Below, in pieces: positions 1 to 4,979 of a stretch of DNA of 7,163 nt. The position numbers and the translations under genes were made by a program. Source of the stretch: an uncultured Campylobacter sp. (GTDB lineage Bacteria > Campylobacterota > Campylobacteria > Campylobacterales > Campylobacteraceae). Numbering within the stretch: position 1 is the first letter of the stretch; the number at the start of each line of letters is the position of its first letter. The notes under the pieces were generated by a model. That model saw only the letters and a list, made by a program, of their open reading frames with translations. It made no database searches and was not told where the DNA came from. Location of the stretch: positions 1 to 7,163 of the forward strand of contig CALISV010000151.1 of the NCBI GenBank assembly GCA_938041615.1, read 5' to 3'.

Positions 1-114
1 CTGTTTGAAAAGATCCCTGACGAACTAAAGACGCTTCACTACGTCGCTGGCGGTCGGTATTATCTGGACGGCAAAGCGGTAGATACCAAGCGCACGCCCA
101 TAAGCGACGAATAA
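1..114 (+). CDS. 3' end of an unrecognised protein gene (partial)
   Basis: Frame 1 is open from the first base and ends at TAA 112-114, giving a 37-residue C-terminal tail that reads LFEKIPDELKTLHYVAGG and ends in PISDE. The tail is protein-like, with an amphipathic helix followed by a short beta-type stretch (GGRYYLDGKAV), and its codon use resembles that of its neighbours. I do not recognise the family, and too little remains to assign a function. The next gene on the same strand starts 108 bp later, so the two need not share a transcript. That this is a genuine coding end is fairly likely; identity is unknown. Confidence 0.6.
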   Translation: MFEKIPDELKTLHYVAGGRYYLDGKAVDTKRTPISDE

Positions 115-160
115 CTGCCTCGCAAAATGCCGGCAAATTTGTAAATTTAAGACGAGCGCA

Positions 161-174
161 CGCGTAAATACGCG
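161..174. repeat. Small perfect palindrome upstream of the broken SDR gene
   Basis: CGCGTA, AA, TACGCG forms a perfect 6-bp inverted repeat with a 2-base centre, about 50 bp before the start codon at 223. It could be an operator or chance. No clear -10 box could be fixed in the 115-222 spacer. Confidence 0.3.
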
Positions 175-222
175 GCGAGCTTCGGCAAAATTTCAAGCCA
201 AAGAATCTAAAAAGGATAGAAA

Positions 223-985
223 ATGAAAAAATATATCGTCATCACCGGCGCAAGTTCGGGTATCGGAGCGGCAGCGGCAAAGGCGTTTGCGAGGCGCGGA
301 GAAAATTTGATCCTAATCGCGCGCAGAGCGGAGCTGCTGCAAAACTTAAAGGGCGAGATCGCTAAAATTTCGCCTGAATCAGACGTCGTGATTAAAATTT
401 GCGACCTTGCGCGCAGCGAGAACGTCCTAGCGCTTTGGGACGAGCTAAAAAGCTACGAGCTAAAGGCGCTAATTAATAGCGCTGGCTTTGGGGATTTTGG
501 CTTAGTGGGAGAGCAGGATTTACAAAAAACGGTAAGAATGATAGACCTAAACGTAACCGCGCTCGCGATACTTTCGAGCTTATTTACGCGAGATTACAAA
601 CGCAAACAAACTCAGCTTATAAACATCTCCTCCGTGGGCGGGCTATTTTCTGGCGCCCGGCGTCGTGCCGTATTGCGCTACAAAATTTTTCGTAAGCGCT
701 TTCACCGAGGGTTTGAGCCACGAGCTGGCGCAGGATAAAGAGGCCAAAATGCAGGCTAAAGTTCTAGCGCCCGCCGCGACTAAAAGCGAGTTTTGCGACG
801 TAGCTTCGGGAAAGCGCGGATTTGATTACGATGCGGCGTTTTCGCAATACCACAGCAGCGAACAAACGGCAGAATTTTTGCTCACGCTTTACGATAGCGA
901 TGCATGCATCGGAGAGGTGGATTTGGCTAGCTTCGAATTTAAACTTAGCGAACCGAAATTTAATTATATAGCAGCCGCCAAATAG
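223..985 (+). pseudogene. Classical short-chain dehydrogenase/reductase, broken by a +1 frameshift
   Basis: Classical SDR enzymes carry out NAD(P)H-dependent oxidation or reduction in the cytoplasm; the substrate here is unknown. The start ATG 223 has AAGGA at 212-216. The first part shows the cofactor motif TGASSGIG (residues 8-15), Arg34-Arg35 after the second beta strand (suggesting NADPH preference), NSAG (85-88) and the ISS catalytic serine region (135-137). Reading then shifts from frame 1 to frame 2. The second part contains the active-site YCATK (Tyr 671-673), followed by FFVSAFTEGL, and ends at 985. Removing one G from GGG at 640-642 joins GG to YFLAPGVVPYCATK, exactly the expected order, and gives a 253-residue protein, normal for the family. 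As it stands, frame 1 ends at 738 after 171 residues and lacks the YxxxK pair, so the product should be inactive. The cause is either a real inactivating mutation or a sequencing error. The tract is too short for typical phase variation. Confidence 0.85.
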
Positions 986-998
986 CGGATCGGGTGAG

Positions 999-1023
999 GC
1001 GCAAGCTCACTTATAGCTTGCGC
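999..1023 (+). terminator. Probable terminator hairpin after the SDR gene
   Basis: GCGCAAGCT (999-1007) and AGCTTGCGC (1015-1023) form a perfect 9-bp stem with a 7-base loop, 13 bp after the SDR stop. The following bases, TGTTAAGTTGCTTCTTT, are only moderately T-rich, so the intrinsic terminator call is tentative; the inverted repeat itself is certain. Confidence 0.5.
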
Positions 1024-1087
1024 TGTTAAGTTGCTTCTTTACGTGCGAGCAGGACTTGATTAGCTTCGTAGCGACAAGCTGCGCAGG

Positions 1088-1181
1088 CAGGCGCCTTTGA
1101 ATTTTACGCATTTATAGATCGCACGATGAGCCGTGCTGTGCAGACGATATGCGCGTAAAATTTAGAATAACGTAGCGCCTG
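1088..1181. repeat. Nested inverted-repeat element in the 986-1235 spacer
   Basis: Three concentric perfect inverted repeats lie here. The outer one is CAGGCGC 1088-1094 with GCGCCTG 1175-1181. The middle one is AATTTTACGC 1100-1109 with GCGTAAAATT 1153-1162. The inner hairpin is GCACG 1121-1125 with CGTGC 1132-1136. Together they could fold as one long interrupted stem in DNA or RNA. It could be a small non-autonomous element with terminal inverted repeats, a structured leader or ncRNA, or partly chance, because AATTTT-type words are common in this genome. It holds no convincing ORF. Confidence 0.4.
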
Positions 1182-1206
1182 AGTTAAATTTGACTGCAAA
1201 GCGCGG

Positions 1207-1212
1207 TAAAAT
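1207..1212 (+). promoter_or_regulatory. Possible -10 box for the NAD(P)H-binding gene
   Basis: TAAAAT lies 24 bp before the ATG at 1236 and fits the loose Campylobacter -10 consensus. No -35 box is properly spaced (a TTGACT at 1190-1195 is too close). TAGAAT at 1163-1168 is an alternative. Confidence 0.3.
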
Positions 1213-1235
1213 TTAAAGAAATTTAAGGAACGAAA

Positions 1236-1871
1236 ATGGGTAAAACGGCTTTGGTCGTGGGAGCTACGGGAGCGGTCGGACGCGAGATAGTGCGCGAGCT
1301 TTGCGAGAATAAAAACTACGACAAAATCATCGTTTGGGCGCGTAGGGAGCTAAAATTTAGCCACGAAAAGCTAGAGACGCAGATCGTAAATTTTAGCGAC
1401 GTAAAAAACATGCCACCGCGCGAGATAAACGAGATATTTTGCGCGCTGGGCACGACGATGAAGCAAGCCGGCAGCCGCGGGCAGTTTTACAAAGTGGACG
1501 TGAGCTATCCCGTAAATATCGCAAAATGGGCCATCGCCTCGGGCGCGCGCCGCTTTGTGCTCATTTCGTCGCAGGGCGCTAATGAGCAGTCGAGATTTTT
1601 TTATCTGCGCGCAAAGGGCAAGGCGGAGAAAAAGATCGCCGCGCTAAAATATGAGAGCGTGCAAATTGCGCGGTTGCCCGCGATAAAAAGCGAGCGCGAG
1701 CAGGTGCGTATGGGCGAGCTCTTTACGATTTGGCTGTTTGGGCTTTTGCCGAAATTTATCTTAACGAACTACCGCCCGATGAGCGCGAAAGATATCGCGG
1801 CTGCCGTCATCGCCGCGGCGCAGACGGATGCTAATGGCGTGCAAATTTATCATCCCAGAGAGTTTATTTAG
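1236..1871 (+). CDS. NAD(P)H-binding protein, atypical SDR (HTATIP2/YraR-like)
   Basis: This 211-residue protein has an N-terminal Rossmann fold with GATGAVG (residues 9-15) and Arg36-Arg37 after the second strand, suggesting NADPH binding. FCALGTT (68-74), the strand VLISSQGA (108-115) and FYLRAKGKAE, with a Tyr123-xxx-Lys127 pair, are characteristic of the small atypical SDRs related to human HTATIP2/TIP30 and bacterial YraR. Length is typical for the bacterial proteins (about 210-220 residues). These are cytoplasmic oxidoreductases or NAD(P)H-binding regulators whose substrate is generally unknown, so no reaction is assigned. The ATG is supported by AAGGAA at 1225-1230. It has the same orientation as the broken SDR but is 250 bp away behind a terminator-like hairpin, so it is probably transcribed separately. 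Its last 20 or so codons are found again, diverged, at 3022-3096. Confidence 0.85.
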   Translation: MGKTALVVGATGAVGREIVRELCENKNYDKIIVWARRELKFSHEKLETQIVNFSDVKNMPPREINEIFCALGTTMKQAGSRGQFYKVDVSYPVNIAKWAIASGARRFVLISSQGANEQSRFFYLRAKGKAEKKIAALKYESVQIARLPAIKSEREQVRMGELFTIWLFGLLPKFILTNYRPMSAKDIAAAVIAAAQTDANGVQIYHPREFI

Positions 1872-2005
1872 AAGCAAAAAGCGTAAAGGCGATTTTGGCT
1901 TTAAGCTTTTAAAAACGCCGAAAAATGCGTCCGCTATTTTAAAATAAAAAATCGGCCGAATTTTTAAGGCGTGCGGCTTTATTTAAATTTGACCCTTGAG
2001 CGCGG

Positions 2006-2096
2006 TTTGGCTATTTGCTCGGTCGCGGCCAAAAGTCGGGTGCGTCAAAAGAGGCTCGTGTTTATGTTTTGCTATTTACCTGACTGCGGCCAAAAG
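2006..2096. repeat. Imperfect 30-bp direct repeat, period 61 bp
   Basis: Positions 2006-2035 and 2067-2096 align without gaps at roughly three quarters identity. Both share GCTATTT early and GCGGCCAAAAG at the end. The first copy is also wrapped in nested inverted repeats: TTTGGC 2006-2011 with GCCAAA 2028-2033, inside TTTGAC 1988-1993 with GTCAAA 2044-2049. The origin is unknown. Confidence 0.4.
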
Positions 2097-2131
2097 CGGT
2101 TGCTAGGACGACTTTTTGCGCCGCAAGCCGC
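2093..2131 (-). terminator. Possible terminator of the secreted-protein gene
   Basis: On the minus strand GCGGCTTGC pairs with GCAACCGC (2096-2103 with 2123-2131, one bulged base), followed by TTTTGG. The loop is long (19 bases) and the T-run short. It lies about 60 bp after the minus-strand stop at 2191. Confidence 0.3.
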
Positions 2132-2141
2132 CTAACAGGTA

Positions 2142-2176
2142 GCGCGAGCCTGCGCGCAGTTTTGCCTTGCTCGCGC
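2142..2176. repeat. 8-bp inverted repeat just after the secreted-protein gene
   Basis: GCGCGAGC 2142-2149 and GCTCGCGC 2169-2176 are perfect arms around a 19-base loop that itself contains the palindrome CTGCGCGCAG. It sits 14 bp beyond the minus-strand stop. It lacks a T-run in that direction, so it may protect the mRNA 3' end rather than terminate. Confidence 0.35.
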
Positions 2177-2190
2177 AAAAATCAAAACGC

Positions 2191-2922
2191 CTATTTAAAG
2201 ACTATGCCGGATTTGGTAAAATCCATTTGCTCCGGTTCTACGTTTAGTAACGATTTAAAAACCAGCTTGCCTACAGCTTTTAGCTCTGCCTCATGCGCCG
2301 GATTTGGATGCTGCTGCAACTCCTGCTGCATTGCCATTAGCAAAAACCCAAGCCCCATAGATATCTGATACGAGTTCATCATTTCCGTAGCTTTTCCCTC
2401 AAATAGCTCCGGTTTTTTGCGCAAAAACTCGGCGATCTGCAAAAATGCGGGCTTTACAGCCTCGTCCGGCATCGGATGATTAAAATACGCCGCGTAAGCG
2501 CCTCCTAGTAGCGCCACGATGCCGGTCGCCACGTTTTCTTTGGGTATGCCGTATAGCTGCTCGACGCTGCCGTTTAGCTTATCTATGCCCTCTACTAGCA
2601 AGCGCCGCCCCTCGTCTTGCTGCGTGGCGGGGAAAAGCTGCGCTATCTGCTCGATGCCGTCCATGTCAAAAAAATGATCTCCCGCTCGCACTAGCGCGCC
2701 CGTATAGAGTATATCGGTCTTGATATCTTTGGCATAGGCGGAATCATCGGGCGGATTTAAATTTTTTCTTGCTTGATTCATAGCACGGTTATACGCATCC
2801 TGCCGCAACCACTGCTCGTTAAAATCGATATAATCGATAACATAAAGCGCTTGCGCGCTACTAAAACACATCACCGCTCCAAGCGCTGCCGCGCCCACTC
2901 GAATCTTGCCTAAAATTTTCAT
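2191..2922 (-). CDS. Secreted/periplasmic protein of unknown function (possibly DUF6683-like)
   Basis: The 243-residue product begins with a clear Sec signal peptide: Lys2, Lys6 and Arg8, a hydrophobic core (residues 9-20), and Ala-Gln-Ala at 23-25 as a good signal peptidase I site. Cys19 is preceded by Met, so it is not a lipobox. The mature part (about 218 residues) is mostly helical, with a hydrophobic stretch VATGIVALLGGAYAAYF (131-147) and a Gln/Glu-rich helix near 198-204. The layout of that central hydrophobic helix plus a C-terminal helical region ending in MDFTKSGIVFK reminds me of DUF6683 proteins, but I could not check this. No catalytic motif is seen. The start is firm: AGGAGG at 2929-2934 is 6 bp from the ATG and a TATAAT box lies upstream. 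It is convergent with the NAD(P)H-binding gene and is bracketed by duplicated 3'-end sequence of that gene, hinting at insertion. Confidence 0.8.
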   Translation of the reverse strand: MKILGKIRVGAAALGAVMCFSSAQALYVIDYIDFNEQWLRQDAYNRAMNQARKNLNPPDDSAYAKDIKTDILYTGALVRAGDHFFDMDGIEQIAQLFPATQQDEGRRLLVEGIDKLNGSVEQLYGIPKENVATGIVALLGGAYAAYFNHPMPDEAVKPAFLQIAEFLRKKPELFEGKATEMMNSYQISMGLGFLLMAMQQELQQHPNPAHEAELKAVGKLVFKSLLNVEPEQMDFTKSGIVFK

Positions 2923-2928
2923 AAAACG

Positions 2929-2975
2929 CCTCCTAATACAAATTTATGCGACGACGCCGCATTGCCGGTATTATA
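2929..2975 (-). promoter_or_regulatory. Promoter and ribosome binding site of the secreted-protein gene
   Basis: On the minus strand a perfect TATAAT (2970-2975) sits about 50 bp before the ATG and is centred in the palindrome GGTATAATACC. AGGAGG (2929-2934) follows. No good -35 box is seen, as is usual in Campylobacter. Confidence 0.6.
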
Positions 2976-3021
2976 CCTAAAATAACGCGGCTACGATCTT
3001 TTTTATTCTGATTGCCTCTAC

Positions 3022-3096
3022 GCCGCCGCGCAGACGGAGGCTAAGGGCGTGCAAATTTATCATCCAAGAGATTTTGTGCAAATGCGCGGCAAGTAG
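3022..3096 (+). pseudogene. Remnant copy of the 3' end of the NAD(P)H-binding gene
   Basis: Positions 3021-3070 match 1811-1860 at 46 of 50 bases. The frame from 3022 reads AAAQTEAKGVQIYHPRDF, against AAAQTDANGVQIYHPREF at the end of the intact gene. It then continues with VQMRGK to TAG 3094-3096. Similarity stops abruptly upstream of about 3018, where no start codon, ribosome binding site or Rossmann domain precedes it, so this is a fragment and not a gene. Most differences are conservative in protein terms, meaning that the copies diverged while coding, or that the fragment came from a related strain's allele. Confidence 0.75.
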
Positions 3097-3098
3097 TC

Positions 3099-3163
3099 AA
3101 ATTCCGCGCTTGGGCTCAAATTTAATCCCGCTAGCAGTCTAAATTTACCGCCTGCTCCGCCCG
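3099..3163. repeat. Direct repeat, copy 1 (flanks the hydrolase gene)
   Basis: Shares, in the same order with small gaps, AAATTCCGCG, TCAAATTTAATCCCGC, AAATTTACCGCCT (3141-3153) and GCTCCGCCCG with 3923-3991. Copy 2 overlaps the last codons of flgS. Individual words are common in this genome, so only the shared order supports true homology. Confidence 0.4.
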
Positions 3164-3174
3164 CAAAATCGGCG

Positions 3175-3846
3175 CTAAAATTTGATCCCTCGCACGACCT
3201 GCGCGCCAAGACCCGTTTGCATATGCCGCAAAAACATCGCGTGATAAAAATCCCCCTCGTGCCCCGGCGCGTCGTATGTGGCCGTTAGGCTTGCCGGCAC
3301 TAGGACTTTGCGCCTGATATTTGCTTCGTTCGCGCTAAGCTTTAAGTGCGAGACTAGCTGATAGACGCATAGATCTGTGCAGTCGCCTAGCACCACAAAA
3401 GTGTCTATGTGCGGATTTTGCGCGATAAACGCGTTAAATTCGGCGCAGTAAGCCGCGCTCAGGGAGTTTTTGCGAAAGATTTTTATCTCGTCAAAAAACG
3501 GTAGTTCGCGCAGCTGCGGTATCGTCTTTGCGCCATCGGTGCCTTTGATCGCGTGCGGCGGAAATGCGTCAAATTCCGCGCAGTTTGCCTCGTGGCTATC
3601 CTCGAGTAGCACGAGATTTCTAGCGCCCGCCGCGTAAGCCGCGCTAAAAGTTTGCGCTATACCGTCCGCGATCGCGCCCACTCGCGGGCTAGCTAGCGGG
3701 CCAGTGCTGCAAAATCCCTCTATCATATCCACGCTGATAAATGCGGTATTTGCCGCGTCGCCCGCTAAAAGTTCGCTAAATTTAATCTCCTTTAGCCCCT
3801 CAAACCACACCGCTAAATCCTCTAAAATTTTCGCGTCAAATTTCAT
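3175..3846 (-). CDS. Isochorismatase-family cysteine hydrolase, nicotinamidase (PncA)-like
   Basis: The 223-residue protein has the full catalytic set of the isochorismatase/nicotinamidase fold: Asp40 in SVDMIEGF, Lys126 in FRKNSLSA, and the nucleophile Cys160 in GDCTDLCV. DSH (83-85) followed by EF and FPPHAIKGT (95-103) resembles the metal-binding and substrate region of bacterial nicotinamidases such as the Bacillus PncA. The C-terminal GH...GAQVV segment fits too. The likely reaction is nicotinamide to nicotinate plus ammonia in NAD salvage, in the cytoplasm. Related amidohydrolases share these motifs, so the substrate is not proven. An N-terminal helix of about 32 residues precedes the usual family start and makes it longer than typical PncA (about 180-210). 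The ATG is set by AAGGAG at 3852-3857, 5 bp away. It lies 134 bp downstream of flgS in the same direction; the spacer contains an 8-bp inverted repeat. Confidence 0.8.
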   Translation of the reverse strand: MKFDAKILEDLAVWFEGLKEIKFSELLAGDAANTAFISVDMIEGFCSTGPLASPRVGAIADGIAQTFSAAYAAGARNLVLLEDSHEANCAEFDAFPPHAIKGTDGAKTIPQLRELPFFDEIKIFRKNSLSAAYCAEFNAFIAQNPHIDTFVVLGDCTDLCVYQLVSHLKLSANEANIRRKVLVPASLTATYDAPGHEGDFYHAMFLRHMQTGLGAQVVRGIKF

Positions 3847-3884
3847 TTTCTCTCCTTGTTTTGATTGTTTTTACGTTCGTTATT

Positions 3885-3918
3885 CGGCTCGCTGAAGCTA
3901 ATCCCAAACCGCGAGCCG
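3885..3918. repeat. 8-bp inverted repeat between flgS and the hydrolase gene
   Basis: CGGCTCGC 3885-3892 and GCGAGCCG 3911-3918 are perfect arms around an 18-base loop. On the minus strand it is followed by AATAACGAAC, not a T-run, so it may be an attenuator, operator or RNA-processing site rather than a simple terminator. Confidence 0.35.
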
Positions 3919-3922
3919 CCCT

Positions 3923-3991
3923 AAATTTCGCGTTCAAATTTAATCTCGCCCAAAGCGTCAAATTTCATCAAATTTACCGCCTAGCCGCCCG
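3923..3991. repeat. Direct repeat, copy 2 (flgS 3' end and spacer)
   Basis: Partner of 3099-3163. AAATTTACCGCCT at 3970-3982 runs into the flgS stop codon (3981-3983), and CGCCCG encodes the reverse of the C-terminal Gly-Gly. The two copies bracket the hydrolase gene. Confidence 0.4.
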
Positions 3992-4979
3992 TCTTTGCGG
4001 GCAAATTTACGCAAAAGCTCTTTGGCTCAAGCTCGATCTCGATACTGCCGCCGTGGGCTTGGACGATCTGCAGGCACAGATGCAGGCCTAGGCCGTTGCC
4101 CTTTAGTTTGCTCGTTTTAAAGGGCTCAAAGACCATGGCTTGGTTTTTGATCGGCACGCCGCTATCGGTCACGGTAAATTTATGCTCGTCGCCGCGCCGC
4201 TCGTAGTCCACGCGCACCCAACCCTCATCCTCCTCGTTTTCCTCGACTGCGTCGATCGCGTTAAATAGCATATTTTGAAACACCATCGCGAGCAGATCGC
4301 GGTCGCCCACATAGGGCAGGTCGGGGAAATTTAGGCTAAATTTGATCTCCTTGCCGTATGTGTAGCACTCTATCGCCGCCTCGCACTCGCCTTTTAGCTC
4401 GGCGAGGTTAAATTCGCGCGCGTTTATCGTGAGGCCTTTTGTAAAAAGCAAGGTAGCCTTGATGATGCGCTCGACGCGCCAGATCGCCTTTTGCATCTGC
4501 TCGACGACAGGGCGAGCGCGCTCGTCCGCTTTTTTTATCAGCGTGGAGGCTAGCAGCGAGATCGAGCCCACGGGGTTGCGTATCTCGTGGGCTAGGTGGG
4601 CGGCGACCTGACCCATCGAGGCTAGGCGCTCGGTACGTTTTTCGGTCGTTATGTCGGTTGCGGAGATGATTTTTTTGCCCTCTTTTTGGGCGATTTTGAT
4701 GAGGTAGATTTGCCCCGCGGCGCTTATCTCGCCTTCATTTTGCGGGATAAATTTTAAAATTTGCCCGAGTTTTAGGGCTTCTGAGTTTTGTAAAAATATC
4801 TCGCCCGCCTCGTCCAAAACCCAGATCGCGTTTGGCAAAATTTCCACGATATCTTTGATAAAGCCTTGCAGATTCGCATACGACGCGGTCAGGTTTTTGT
4901 ACTCGCGCTCTATCAGATAGGTCTGCTCGATCAGGCTTTTTAGTCCGTCTTGGACGCTGGTTTTGTCGATCTGAGTCAT
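3981..4979 (-). CDS. flgS: Flagellar sensor histidine kinase FlgS
   Basis: FlgS is the cytoplasmic kinase that autophosphorylates and passes phosphate to FlgR, the activator of sigma-54-dependent flagellar rod, hook and basal-body genes. The 332-residue protein starts with a coiled-coil-like helix (about 8-45), then a PAS-like sensor (about 42-112, NAIWVLDEAGEI). The kinase core has H-box HLAHEIRNPVGS with phospho-acceptor His131, N-box QNMLFNAIDA (Asn240), G1 box DSGVP (272-276), F-box FEPFKTSK and G2 box GNGLGL (294-299). No membrane segment is present, as expected for FlgS. RLASMGQVAAHLAHEIRNPVGSISLL closely resembles my recollection of Campylobacter jejuni FlgS (Cj0793). The ATG at 4979 has GAGGAG at 4985-4990 and overlaps the upstream stop by 4 bp (ATGA), so its translation is probably coupled to the DUF234-like gene. 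It contains two 7-base A tracts (4530-4536 and 4670-4676 on the minus strand). All catalytic boxes are intact. Confidence 0.92.
   Translation of the reverse strand: MTQIDKTSVQDGLKSLIEQTYLIEREYKNLTASYANLQGFIKDIVEILPNAIWVLDEAGEIFLQNSEALKLGQILKFIPQNEGEISAAGQIYLIKIAQKEGKKIISATDITTEKRTERLASMGQVAAHLAHEIRNPVGSISLLASTLIKKADERARPVVEQMQKAIWRVERIIKATLLFTKGLTINAREFNLAELKGECEAAIECYTYGKEIKFSLNFPDLPYVGDRDLLAMVFQNMLFNAIDAVEENEEDEGWVRVDYERRGDEHKFTVTDSGVPIKNQAMVFEPFKTSKLKGNGLGLHLCLQIVQAHGGSIEIELEPKSFCVNLPAKTGG

Larger units (their letters stand above)
1872..2190. other. Intergenic region between convergent genes
   Basis: This 319-bp gap separates the stop of the NAD(P)H-binding gene from the stop of the minus-strand secreted-protein gene. 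I see no credible ORF or RNA gene. It holds several secondary-structure candidates. GGCG 1888-1891 with CGCC 1916-1919 forms an imperfect hairpin that might end the + strand transcript, and AAAAATCGGCCGAATTTTT at 1947-1965 is an AT-flanked near-palindrome. A degenerate 30-bp direct repeat and two longer inverted repeats are listed separately. No strong U-tract terminator is visible for either gene. Confidence 0.6.

Noticed and set aside
640..642. Programmed frameshifting or phase variation in the SDR gene
   Set aside because: There is no slippery heptamer or long homopolymer, and enzymes of this family are not known to need frameshifting; mutation or sequencing error is simpler.
1190..1212. 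Classical -35/-10 promoter TTGACT-TAAAAT before the NAD(P)H-binding gene
   Set aside because: The 11-bp spacer is too short for a sigma-70 promoter; only the -10 part is kept, at low confidence.
1946..1965. Bidirectional intrinsic terminator built on CGGCCG
   Set aside because: The GC core is self-complementary with no room for a loop, so only an AT stem with a bulge could form, which is weak.
1872..2190. CRISPR-like array from the repeated GCGGCCAAAAG
   Set aside because: Only two degenerate copies exist, with one spacing and no further units or cas genes.
2162..2368. 68-codon + strand ORF with a Cys-rich stretch
   Set aside because: Antisense to the 3' end of the secreted-protein gene; the cysteines arise from the complement of its Gln-rich helix. 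No ribosome binding site.
2866..2868. Lipoprotein signal at Cys19 of the secreted protein
   Set aside because: The residue before the cysteine is Met, not Gly, Ala or Ser, and a good signal peptidase I site (Ala-Gln-Ala) follows at 23-25.
3704..4091. Short + strand ORFs over the hydrolase start, spacer and flgS end
   Set aside because: They overlap each other and strong minus-strand genes, and neither has a protein-like sequence or ribosome binding site.
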